From CAMLIZ01 sp966212505 (GTDB taxonomy: Bacteria > Pseudomonadota > Gammaproteobacteria > Burkholderiales > Burkholderiaceae_C), in the NCBI GenBank assembly GCA_966212505.1, contig CBIHRS010000008.1, positions 110,017 to 174,016 of the forward strand: a stretch of DNA of 64,000 bases, given 5' to 3'. Numbering within the stretch: position 1 is the first letter of the stretch; each line of letters starts with the position of its first letter. Below are positions 17,397 to 25,086 of the stretch, one piece after another. Below the pieces are notes generated by a model. That model had not been told where the DNA came from and did not search any database. It saw nothing but the letters and a program-made list of their open reading frames with translations. Position numbers and translations under genes: made by a program.

Positions 17397-18944
17397 TCAG
17401 CGGTGCATGAATTCCGGCGAGGCCAGCAGGAAGGCGTTCCATTCCTGCGGCGAGGTGGCCTGGTCGAGCGCCTGCCGCGTGGCAGGTGCGAGGCGCACCG
17501 CGATCGCGTCGTAAAACAGCGGGTTGACCAACTGCGGGAAGGCCGGCCGCTCCACCGGCGCCATGCCTTCGCTCTTGAACAACCCGGCTGCGCCGCCGCC
17601 CACCGCACGCGCGATCTCGAAGCGCGTGTTCATCTGGCCCGGCGCGGCCCAGCCGGTTTCGTCGAGCGGATAGCCGTCGGGCGTCTGCCGGTTGTACGGC
17701 ATTTCGCCGAGGCGATTGAGCCAGTTGAGCATCGGGCCGGTGTTGAGGATGGGCTTGTCGTCATACGCGAGCCGCACCGCCGAGACCACGTAGTGCATCG
17801 GATCCTTGAACTTGCGGCCGAGCGAGGCGTTGAACTCCGGCGATTCGATCATCGTCTTCAGCACTTCGTCGATGCGGCCGTCGGTCTGCAGGAAGCGCTG
17901 TGCCATGCGCTCGACCAATGCCGGCGGCGGCGCGTCGGCCACGAAATACTGCGCGAGCTTGCGGCTGACGAAGCGGGCGGTCGACGGATGGCGCGCCAGC
18001 CGGTCCAGCACCTGCTCGATCTCGCCGATGCCGCTGCCGCGGATCGTCTGCCCCAGCAGCTGCTTGTCGCCGAAGTCGTGCCGCGCCGGGTTGAACTCGA
18101 CCAGCCCGCGCTGCACGTAGTAGGGCTGCAGCGCCGGCTTCAGGTGGCGCGGCTCGTCGTCGAGGCGGACGCCCAGGCCGGTGAGCACGCGGGCCAGCTC
18201 CTGCACGTCGCGCTGCGTGTAGCCGCCGTCGACGCCCAGCGTGTGCAGCTCCAGCAGCTCGCGGGCGTAGTTCTCGTTGATGCGGGCTGATGCGTTCTGT
18301 GCGTTGTCGAGGTAGAGCAGCATCGCCGGATGGAAGGCCGAGGCTTGCAGCAGGTCGCGGAAGCGGCCGAGCGCGTGGGTGCGCAGCTGTTCTTCGTAGT
18401 CGCCCACCATCGCGCGCAGCGCATGCTTGTGCTGATGGACGTTGAAGTGGTTGAACCAGAACCACGCCATCTGCTCGCGCAGCTGGTCGGGCGCATAGAG
18501 GTCGCGCAGCAGCATGCGCGACGCGGCCTCGCGTGCGAGGCGGTTCATCTCCTGCTGGTAGGCCTGGTGCGCGGCCTGCTTCTGCGCATCGTCGGCGATC
18601 GCGTTGGCTTCGCGGCGCTGGTTTTCCATCGTGCGCACCAGCTCGATCATCGGCGTGCGGGTGATCGTCATCGCGTCGATCTGGGCCTGCACGGGCGCGG
18701 GCAGGGCGGTGGTCGCGGAGGGGTGCAGCTGGCGCTGCAGCCAGGCCTCGCGTCCCAGGCGGTGCAGCTCCTGCGCCGAACTGGTGGAGGCGCCCCAGCT
18801 CAGGCGGTCGAGCCAGGCGACCTCATACGGGGAGACGTGGGAGGAGGCGGTCGCAGGTTGCTGCGAGGGGGTGGCTGGGGGTGTTGCTGCACAAGACGCC
18901 AATGCCAGCAGCGCGGCACCGCCCAGCCATTTGTCGAGCCTCAT
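17397..18944 (-). CDS. DUF1800 family lipoprotein
   Basis: A 515-residue protein with a lipoprotein signal (LLALASCAAT, lipobox Cys at about residue 18). The DUF1800 core is plain: WLDRLSWGASTSSAQELHRLG, LREQMAWFWFNHFNVH, NENYARELLELHTLGVDGGY, and FVSRKLAQYFVADAPPPALV. It is the upstream member of the DUF1800-DUF1501 pair, and the reading frames and spacing imply one transcript. No enzymatic motif is obvious, and function is unknown in the family. Confidence 0.92.
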   Translation of the reverse strand: MRLDKWLGGAALLALASCAATPPATPSQQPATASSHVSPYEVAWLDRLSWGASTSSAQELHRLGREAWLQRQLHPSATTALPAPVQAQIDAMTITRTPMIELVRTMENQRREANAIADDAQKQAAHQAYQQEMNRLAREAASRMLLRDLYAPDQLREQMAWFWFNHFNVHQHKHALRAMVGDYEEQLRTHALGRFRDLLQASAFHPAMLLYLDNAQNASARINENYARELLELHTLGVDGGYTQRDVQELARVLTGLGVRLDDEPRHLKPALQPYYVQRGLVEFNPARHDFGDKQLLGQTIRGSGIGEIEQVLDRLARHPSTARFVSRKLAQYFVADAPPPALVERMAQRFLQTDGRIDEVLKTMIESPEFNASLGRKFKDPMHYVVSAVRLAYDDKPILNTGPMLNWLNRLGEMPYNRQTPDGYPLDETGWAAPGQMNTRFEIARAVGGGAAGLFKSEGMAPVERPAFPQLVNPLFYDAIAVRLAPATRQALDQATSPQEWNAFLLASPEFMHR

Positions 18945-19049
18945 GATGGTCTGCCGTCGGGAATGGAGACCGACTCAACGATGAACGCCGCAGGATCGCT
19001 GACAGGGCATACACGGTGGGCGCAGACCTCACCAATGCTTACCGGCGGT

Positions 19050-19768
19050 TCATGTTGCTTCATCTCCGCCTGTGCCGGTGTCCCATGCGCCAAGCTCGCG
19101 TTCGATCTGGTCGATGCTCGGAAGGCTGGTCTCGAGGTCGGGTGGCAGCGATTCCACGAGTTGGTATTCGGCAACGCCGATCGGCTGGGTGGTGTTGCGC
19201 AACGCATATTCGGCCACCACCCTGTTCTTCGTGCGGCAGAGCAGCAGGCCGATCGTCGGGCCGTCGCGGTCCGTCTTCACCTGGGCATCGACCGCGCTGA
19301 GGTAGAAGCCGAGCTGGCCGGCATGGCATACCTGGCTCGCATCTGCTCGTCCTTCAGCTTCGTGAGCAGCACGAGGTTGTGCCCCCAGGGCAATCGTCCA
19401 ACAAGCTGTTGGACGATTTCGGCGTTCTGCCAGGCTTGGGCAAACGCGCGCATGTACATCAGGTTCGCACGGGAAAAGCCCTTGAGCTCCGGGAATGAGC
19501 TGCGCAGGTCATGCGCCAGCCGGTCGATCACCTTGGCACCCCAGCCCTGCGCCGACTGGCGGGCGAGGATGTCCCGGCCGATCTGCCAGTACAGCAGCAC
19601 CAGTTCCTGGTTCACCGCGAGTGCCGCCCGTTGCTGGGCCGCATGGATGCGGCCCTTCAGGTCGCGCAACCAGACCGCGTAGCCCTCGGGCACGTCGATC
19701 ATGCCCTCCGGCACCGGGTTGGCGGGCTCCTTTGGCGTGTTCGAGGGCCTGATCGACTTGCGAGGCAT
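19050..19768 (-). pseudogene. Decayed YhcG/DUF1016-type nuclease gene (internal deletion and frame change)
   Basis: The 5' part (from ATG 19768) encodes the DUF1016 N-terminal domain: VNQELVLLYWQIGRDILARQ, then FSRANLMYMRAFAQAW and LPWGHNLVLLTKLKD. Just after RARYA the reading frame leaves the family. In another frame the C-terminal nuclease-domain end appears at once: QLGFYLSAVDAQVKTDRDGP, IGLLLCRTKNRVVAEYAL and PIGVAEYQLVESLPPDLE. The middle of the protein, including the PD-(D/E)XK core, is missing. About 240 codons remain of a family usually near 350. A deletion with loss of frame is the simplest reading. Flanking genes are ordinary chromosomal genes. Confidence 0.85.
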
Positions 19769-19819
19769 GGAGATCGTGAACGGCGAGGCCGGTCGATTCT
19801 CACATGCGCTCAGCCTTTC

Positions 19820-20311
19820 TCACTGCGGATGTTCCCGCCGGTAGTCCTGGATCTTCTCCTTCAGTTCGCTGTACTCCTCGCAAGGCAGCCAGCACAGCTT
19901 GTCCAGCACCTTCAGGTGTTCCTCGGCCTTGGCCAGCTGCCCCACCTGCAGGTAGGCCTCGCCCAGGTATTCGTGCGCGCCGCGGTGCTTCGGGTTGAGC
20001 TGCAGCGCCTTCTCGTAGTGCCTGAACGAGTTGTCCATGTCGCCCATCTGGCGGTAGGCGTAGCCCATGTAGTTCCAGGCGTTGGCGTTGCGGTCGTCGT
20101 GCAGCAGCACGGACGACATGTGGGCGATGACCTGCGGCCAGTCCTTCTTCTTCACGGCCGCTTCCCCGGCCACGTATTCCGGATCGGCCGCGGCCTGCGG
20201 GGCGCCCGCGCTGCCGCCGCTGCCACCACCACCGCCGCCGCCTGCGGCCCAGGCGGGCGGGGCGAGCAGCAGCGCTGCGGCCAGCGTGCATGCATGAAGC
20301 CTGTAGCTCAT
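19820..20311 (-). CDS. Secreted TPR-repeat protein
   Basis: A 163-residue protein; ATG 20311 follows GAGGAGGACGCG. The signal peptide ends near PPAWA. A glycine-rich linker (AAGGGGGGGSGGS) precedes three TPR units, for example NANAWNYMGYAYRQMGDMDN, SFRHYEKALQLNPKHRGAHE and YLGEAYLQVGQLAKAEEHLK. A Cys pair (LCWLPCEEY) near the C-terminus could form a disulfide. Likely a periplasmic scaffold; no partner can be named. It starts 10 nt after the TIGR03118 gene stop, so both are probably one operon. Confidence 0.82.
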   Translation of the reverse strand: MSYRLHACTLAAALLLAPPAWAAGGGGGGGSGGSAGAPQAAADPEYVAGEAAVKKKDWPQVIAHMSSVLLHDDRNANAWNYMGYAYRQMGDMDNSFRHYEKALQLNPKHRGAHEYLGEAYLQVGQLAKAEEHLKVLDKLCWLPCEEYSELKEKIQDYRREHPQ

Positions 20312-20321
20312 CGCGTCCTCC

Positions 20322-21464
20322 TCAATGCACGTCGATGCGGCCGTAGAGCCCATGCGTCTCGTCGTTCGGGCCGGCCGCGAAGAACAGCGTGTTGGTGGGC
20401 TGGCTGTTGATGCCGTTGCCGAACGCGATGCCCCACAGCCCGTCGATGACGATAGGCGATCCGTTGGCGTCGCTCAAGGTGCCCAGGTGGGCGCCGGTGC
20501 TCGGGTTGAAGGCGTTGATCTTGCCGTCGCCGAAGTTGCCGACCAGCAGCGCACTGCTGAACGGCCCGAAGTTGGCCGGCGCCATCGCGATGCCCCAGGG
20601 CGCATTCAGCGGCCCGTCGGTCACCAGGCGCTGCAGCAGCGTGCCCGAGGTGTCGAACACGTCGACGATGCCCAGCCCGGCGCCGGTGACCTCGTCGCTC
20701 GCGGTGGCGTCCTGCTTCGCGAAGGCGACGTAGATCTTGCCGCCGATGGCCTGGATGCCGAAAGGCGCGTAGCCTGCGGGCAGCCCCGGGTCGCTGAAGC
20801 CGCCGGCCGCGCTGACCTTCGCGAAGCTGCGGTCGAACACGTCGACGCGGCCGTTGTGGAAGTCGGTGGCGTAGAGGAAGTTGGCACCGGCCTGCTGCGC
20901 GAGCGCGAGGCCCTTGTACGAGGTGCCGCTGGCCGAGCCGTCGTAGACCGTGATGGCGGCATTGAGGTTGACGCCCGGCGCCCAGCCCGAGAGCGTGCCG
21001 GCCTCGCCGACGAAGACGAAGGGCGCGGCACCGCTCAGGCCGCCCTGGGAGACGACGAAATCGCTGCTGCCGTTGTAGACGATGCCGGTCGGGTTGGCGG
21101 GGCCGGCCGTGCCGTCGGGAATGCTCACCACCAGCGATTGCGGCACGCCGTTGCCGTCGTACAGCGTCGAGGTCGAGGTCTCGGCATTGGCCACCCAGAC
21201 ATAGCCGTTGGGGTTGAAGGCCACGCCCCAGCCGTTGACGAGGTGGGTGTCGGTGTGCGGCGTGGTGCTGCCATCGGACACCAGCGCGGTCATCGTGTAG
21301 TAGGTGCCGCCGTGGCTGCCACCACCACCACCGCCGCCGCCTCCTCCACCGTAGCCGGAGTTGTCGTCACCACCGCCGCCGCAGGCGATCAGCAGGCTGC
21401 CGGTCAGCAGGGCGCCAAGCCATGCGCGGGCCTTGCGCGTCAGGGGTCGTCGGGAAGCATTCAT
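20322..21464 (-). CDS. TIGR03118 family beta-propeller lipoprotein
   Basis: A 380-residue protein. I prefer ATG 21464 because GGAGG sits at normal spacing; ATG 21467 would be only three bases from it. The signal ends SLLIACGGG with a lipobox Cys and is followed by long glycine-rich stretches. The body repeats GWGVAFNPNGYVWVANAETS, PTGIVYNGSSDFVVSQGG, APWGIAMAPANFGPFS and LVGNFGDGKINAFNPSTG, which is the TIGR03118 propeller pattern. Family members are extracellular or envelope proteins of unknown function, often in PEP-CTERM-containing bacteria. This one is membrane-anchored and has no C-terminal sorting signal. Confidence 0.88.
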   Translation of the reverse strand: MNASRRPLTRKARAWLGALLTGSLLIACGGGGDDNSGYGGGGGGGGGGGSHGGTYYTMTALVSDGSTTPHTDTHLVNGWGVAFNPNGYVWVANAETSTSTLYDGNGVPQSLVVSIPDGTAGPANPTGIVYNGSSDFVVSQGGLSGAAPFVFVGEAGTLSGWAPGVNLNAAITVYDGSASGTSYKGLALAQQAGANFLYATDFHNGRVDVFDRSFAKVSAAGGFSDPGLPAGYAPFGIQAIGGKIYVAFAKQDATASDEVTGAGLGIVDVFDTSGTLLQRLVTDGPLNAPWGIAMAPANFGPFSSALLVGNFGDGKINAFNPSTGAHLGTLSDANGSPIVIDGLWGIAFGNGINSQPTNTLFFAAGPNDETHGLYGRIDVH

Positions 21465-21523
21465 CATGGTCCTCCGTGTGCAGGGCCTGTGAATGCCGCC
21501 GCAGGCGGCTGCGGTTCATCGGA

Positions 21524-22246
21524 TCAGAAGAGGAGCGTGGCGCTCAGCATCCAGGTGCTGCGGCGTGGCGCCGGCGTGCTCGCATAGGCCGAGGGGGCCG
21601 CGTGGCCGGTGCCTCGCTGCGCACCGACCCAGGCGGCCTGCAGCTCGAGTTCGCGCCATTCGATGGCAAGCCCGATGCGGGCATCGGCACGCCATCGGCG
21701 CTCGTCGTAGGCGGCGGTGCTGCCGGGCGCATGCAGCGTGCCCACGTGCGCGAACCAGCGCCAGGGGCCCGCCAGCGGCGCGCCGCCGTTGGCCTCGGCA
21801 TACAGCGTGCGGAGGCCGCGGCCGAAGTAGTCGGGCGCGTGGTAGAGCCGCAGGTTCCAGCGCTGGCCGATCAGGCCGGCATAGAGCTCGCCGTAGTCGT
21901 AGTCGGCATCGCCGGTGAAATGCGCACGGGTGGCGCCGAGCTCCCAGGCCAGGCGGTCGCTGCTGCGCTGCGCGAACCCGGCATAGGCCAGCCACTGCGC
22001 AGATCGTCGCCCGGGCTGCAGCCGCACCTCGGCGAGCGAGGCGCCGGCATAGGCGCCGCTCCAGTGATCGTAGGCCGCGCTCAGCCGCCAGGCGGGTTGC
22101 CCGTCGCTCAGCGTGGTGCCGCGGAAGCGATGGTCCGATTCGAGCCGCAGGCTGCCGCTCCATTGCGCGCTGGCGCTGCCGGGAATGACCAGTGCGGCGG
22201 CCATGGCCATCAAGGCGCCGGGCGCGGTGGGGCGACGGCGGTGCAC
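21524..22246 (-). CDS. TIGR02001-like outer-membrane beta-barrel protein
   Basis: A 240-residue protein. I place the start at GTG 22246, four bases after the subtilase stop, which gives a signal peptide ending PGSASAQ. Mature-chain features are LESDHRFRGTTLSDGQPAWR, alternating amphipathic strands, and a C-terminal STWMLSATLLF ending in Phe, the standard outer-membrane barrel signature. The opening 'D..FRG.T.S...PA' pattern is that of TIGR02001 proteins. Function is unknown. Being fourth in an ECF sigma/anti-sigma/subtilase unit suggests a stress- or surface-related role. Confidence 0.78.
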   Translation of the reverse strand: MHRRRPTAPGALMAMAAALVIPGSASAQWSGSLRLESDHRFRGTTLSDGQPAWRLSAAYDHWSGAYAGASLAEVRLQPGRRSAQWLAYAGFAQRSSDRLAWELGATRAHFTGDADYDYGELYAGLIGQRWNLRLYHAPDYFGRGLRTLYAEANGGAPLAGPWRWFAHVGTLHAPGSTAAYDERRWRADARIGLAIEWRELELQAAWVGAQRGTGHAAPSAYASTPAPRRSTWMLSATLLF

Positions 22247-22250
22247 CGGC

Positions 22251-23486
22251 TTACGGCAGCAAGGCCGCCGTGGTGCCTGCCGCGCTGCAGGCGCATGCGC
22301 AGGGCCCGCGCAGCCGGGCCAGCGTCGCGCAGGCATCGATGCCACCGGCGGCCGCGCGCACCAGCATGGCGGTGGCCGGCGGGGCCTGCTGCAGCTCGCG
22401 CATCAGCGCGAACAGGCCGGCCACGTGCGCCGCCGCATACGACGCGCCCGACACCAGGCTCCAGCGCCCGCCCGGCAGCGTGGTCGGCACGTCGCGGCCA
22501 GGGGCCTGCAGCGCCTGGGGCGGCATGGGCCCCGGACCGTCGTCGACCACCGCGATCACGCCGGCGTGCGATGCGGGAAAGCCGCCGTCGGGCTGGGCCC
22601 GGTCGGCGGCCGAGATCACCGTGATGCCGCGTTGCAGCGCGGCATCGAGCAGCCTGTCGAGCAGGCGGTCGGGCGGGCCGGTGAGGCTGAGGTTGATCAC
22701 CTGCGCTTGGTGCAGCACCGCGAACTGCAGCGCCTGCGCCAGCGTGAGGCTGTTGCAGCGCGTGTCGGCCTCGGCCTGCTGCCAGCAGGCGCGCAGCGCC
22801 ATCAGCCGGGCCTGCGGCGCGATGCCGGCGATGCCCAGGCGGTTGTCGGCGCGGGCGCCGATGATGCCGGCCACCCCGGTGCCGTGCGCTTCGGGCGGCG
22901 TGTTGCGCCGGTCGACGAAGTTCTCGTTCCAGCCGAGGCGGTCCTGCAGGTCGGGATGATGCGCGTCGACGCCGCTGTCGATCACCGCAATGCTGACGTC
23001 GCGCCCGGTGGCGAGCTGGTGCAGCTCGGCCAGGTGCCAGGCCTCGGCGGCCGGCTGGGCCGTGTAGAGCGGATCGTCGTGGGTGGCCTGGCCCTGCGCG
23101 CGGAAGCGGTTCATCGGCTGCGTCCAGGCCACGCGCGCATCGGCGCTGAGCGCCTGTGCCACGGCCTCGTGCGTCAGCCCCGGCGGCAGCGCCATCACGT
23201 AGCAGTCGACGCCGAGCAGCGGCATCGGCCAGTCGCTGACCAGCGCCAGGCCATGGGCGCGCGCGATCTGCGCGGCCGTGCGGCGCAGCGCGCTACGGCT
23301 GGCCGCATCGCCGTAGGCGCCGGCATAGTCGCGGTCGGCGCGGAAGTGCGGCGGCGGCATGTGCAGCAGCACGAGGATCTGCGGCGCCTCGTCGCCCTGC
23401 GCCTCGCCGGCCCGGGCTGGCAGCGCGGCCAGCAGCAGGCACATCACGGCGTAGGCCCACATGGCAAGGCGGAGGCCGGCCCTCAT
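22251..23486 (-). CDS. S8 family serine peptidase (subtilase), secreted
   Basis: A 411-residue protein with a signal peptide (residues about 1-26, ending LPARAG). A propeptide-like segment precedes the catalytic domain, whose triad is intact: Asp in IAVIDSGVDAHHPDL, His in EAHGTGVAGIIGA and Ser in LVSGASYAAAHVAG. The oxyanion Asn is in INLSLTGPP. Cysteines near the C-terminus (CATLARLRGPCACAC) may form disulfides. Its ATG overlaps the anti-sigma stop (ATGA), so it is translationally coupled to it. It is probably a periplasmic or cell-surface protease whose expression is driven by the ECF sigma factor of the same operon. Confidence 0.92.
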   Translation of the reverse strand: MRAGLRLAMWAYAVMCLLLAALPARAGEAQGDEAPQILVLLHMPPPHFRADRDYAGAYGDAASRSALRRTAAQIARAHGLALVSDWPMPLLGVDCYVMALPPGLTHEAVAQALSADARVAWTQPMNRFRAQGQATHDDPLYTAQPAAEAWHLAELHQLATGRDVSIAVIDSGVDAHHPDLQDRLGWNENFVDRRNTPPEAHGTGVAGIIGARADNRLGIAGIAPQARLMALRACWQQAEADTRCNSLTLAQALQFAVLHQAQVINLSLTGPPDRLLDRLLDAALQRGITVISAADRAQPDGGFPASHAGVIAVVDDGPGPMPPQALQAPGRDVPTTLPGGRWSLVSGASYAAAHVAGLFALMRELQQAPPATAMLVRAAAGGIDACATLARLRGPCACACSAAGTTAALLP

Positions 23487-24142
23487 CGGGTGCCCCCGGT
23501 CTCCAGCGATTCGGCCAGCACCACCGCGGCATGCGCCCTTAGGCGCCGCAAGGCCTCGGCCTGCTGTGCCGGCGGCACGTGCAGCAGGTAGGCACCGGTG
23601 ACGGTGGGGCCGTCGACCAGGCGCGCGCCGCTGTCCTGCAGCGCCTGCCGCAGCTCGCGCTCGCTCGCCTCGGGCCTGAAGCGCACCAGCAGGTTGCCGG
23701 CTGCCGCCGGGTTGGCGCTGCCCAGCGCGCGGTAGCTCGCATCCGCCGCGAACTGCGTGTGCAGCAGCGCGGTGCCCAGGCCCAGCAGCGCGGCACACTG
23801 CAGCGCCACCGCCCAGCGCAGCCACGGCGCGCCGGCCTGCCAGCCCTGCAGCAGGCGGCGCCAGCGGCTCGCCGGCCGGTGCGCGGGCGGGGCCTGGCGG
23901 ATGCGCTGGCGCATGGCCGCCAGCCCCTGCTCCAAGTCGGTGGACGCCTCGCCCGGCAGCGCATTGGCGGCCTGCAGCTGGCGTTCGAAGGCCAGCTCGG
24001 CCTGGCAGCGCGGGCAGTCGGCCAGGTGGGCGCGCACGCGCTCGGCCTCGTCGGCCTCCAGCGTCTGCATCAGGTACCAGGGCAGCAGGGCCTGGATGGC
24101 CTGGTGCGCATCGGGATCGATCGGAAGAATGCGGGCGCTCAT
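23483..24142 (-). CDS. Anti-sigma factor with a subtilase-propeptide-like C-terminal domain
   Basis: A 219-residue protein; ATG 24142 follows GGAGGATGTCC. The N-terminal half has the zinc-binding anti-sigma pattern HLADCPRCQAELAF (H-x3-C-x2-C). A transmembrane helix follows at about 107-127 (LRWAVALQCAALLGLGTALL). The outer part, NLLVRFRPEASERELRQALQ then GARLVDGPTVTGAYLLHVP, resembles the inhibitory/chaperone prodomains found in front of subtilases. It would hold the ECF factor at the membrane. The prodomain-like region makes direct contact with the co-encoded subtilase plausible; this last point is inference. Confidence 0.83.
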   Translation of the reverse strand: MSARILPIDPDAHQAIQALLPWYLMQTLEADEAERVRAHLADCPRCQAELAFERQLQAANALPGEASTDLEQGLAAMRQRIRQAPPAHRPASRWRRLLQGWQAGAPWLRWAVALQCAALLGLGTALLHTQFAADASYRALGSANPAAAGNLLVRFRPEASERELRQALQDSGARLVDGPTVTGAYLLHVPPAQQAEALRRLRAHAAVVLAESLETGGTR

Positions 24143-24210
24143 CGGACATCCTCCGTGCTGCGCACTCCGGAATTCGCCTTGGGAACGGCCCTGCGGCTCA
24201 TCGGCTCACC

Positions 24211-24816
24211 TCACAGCCAGTCGTCCAGCCGGCCGGCGAACAGCGCCTTCAGCCGCCGCCGGGCGTGGAACATGCGTGTCTTCACCGTGTCGACCGGGCA
24301 GTCGACGATCTCGGCGATCTCGCGGTAGCCGATGCCGTGGAAGTAGGTGAGGTCGACCACCGCGCGATGCTCGGCCGAGAGGCTGCCCATCGCCTGCGCC
24401 AGCAGCCCGCGCAGCTGCTGCTGGCCGATCTGCTGCTCGGGGCCGGGCGCGGTGTCGATGCGCTGCTCGGCGCCGGCGTCGTCCACCGCCTCGTCGAGCT
24501 GGGCCAGCCCCTTCAGCGCCTTGCGGTAGGCGATGCCGAACACCCAGGTCGAGACCTTGCTGCGGCCGTTGTAGCGCGCCGCATGGTTCCACACCACCAT
24601 CATCGTGTCGTTCAACAGCTCCTCCACCAGGCCGGGCCGGCGCGTCATGCGCTCGAGAAAGCGGGTGAGCCGCGGGTGGTAGAGGCGGTACAGCGCCTCG
24701 AACGCCGCGCCGTCGCCCGCGGCCACCTGCGCGACCAGGCGCGCCTCGCCGCGCTCGCCGGCGGCGGGCATGGCGCTGCGCTGGTTCTCCCTGTCGCCGA
24801 GCGGCCTGATCAGCAT
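24211..24816 (-). CDS. ECF-type RNA polymerase sigma factor
   Basis: A 201-residue sigma-70 family protein; ATG 24816 follows GAGAGGGATGCG. Region 2 is ALYRLYHPRLTRFLERMTRR then VEELLNDTMMVVWNHA with KVSTWVFGIAYRKAL. Region 4 is LSAEHRAVVDLTYFHGIGYR then EIAEIVDCPVDTVKTRMFHA. No region 1 or 3 is present, as expected for ECF factors. First gene of a four-gene unit (sigma, anti-sigma, subtilase, outer-membrane protein), it presumably drives its own operon. The trigger is unknown. Confidence 0.94.
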   Translation of the reverse strand: MLIRPLGDRENQRSAMPAAGERGEARLVAQVAAGDGAAFEALYRLYHPRLTRFLERMTRRPGLVEELLNDTMMVVWNHAARYNGRSKVSTWVFGIAYRKALKGLAQLDEAVDDAGAEQRIDTAPGPEQQIGQQQLRGLLAQAMGSLSAEHRAVVDLTYFHGIGYREIAEIVDCPVDTVKTRMFHARRRLKALFAGRLDDWL

Positions 24817-24913
24817 CGCATCCCTCTCGTGATGGCGGTGTATTCCTGCGAACGAAAAGGAGGTTCAATCGCGCTGCATTGTGTGCCGCACGCGAGACCC
24901 TGATGGCGCCATA

Positions 24914-24938
24914 TGGTCTCGAACTGGTATTAAAGTGG
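24914..24938. promoter_or_regulatory. GntR-type half-sites upstream of the nag operon (distal)
   Basis: TGGTCTCGA followed by ACTGGTATTAAAGTGG (from 24923) repeats the ACTGGTA half-site found nearer the operon and at the TonB-receptor locus. It lies about 165 nt upstream of the kinase gene, in the gap divergent from the ECF sigma gene. Motif seen directly; regulator inferred. Confidence 0.5.
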
Positions 24939-25017
24939 GCCGTCAGCGCCCGATGAACACGACGACACCATCCGCCTATCAACGCTGCCACCGCCCAGGC
25001 AGAGTGCGCCATTGCGC

Positions 25018-25055
25018 TGCTGGTATTTCTGGTACCATACTGGTATCATTCCAGT
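25018..25055. promoter_or_regulatory. GntR (NagQ/DasR-like) operator at the nag operon
   Basis: The stretch holds CTGGTATTTCTGGTACCA and, at 25039-25055, ACTGGTATCATTCCAGT. The latter has perfect ACTGG/CCAGT inverted arms and resembles the ACTGGTCTAGACCAGT-like sites known for GlcNAc-responsive GntR regulators (DasR/YvoA/NagR group). It lies 32 nt before the kinase start, where it would block transcription initiation or clearance. The same 12-mer ACTGGTATCATT recurs in inverted orientation at 56747-56758. Confidence 0.68.
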
Positions 25056-25086
25056 CGACAGTCTGACGAGGCAAGGCGCGAACAAC

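Noticed and set aside
25012..25086. In-frame upstream start for the GlcNAc kinase (25012)
   Set aside because: The added N-terminus would be encoded by the operator sequence and is not similar to the kinase family. GTG 25087 gives the canonical start.
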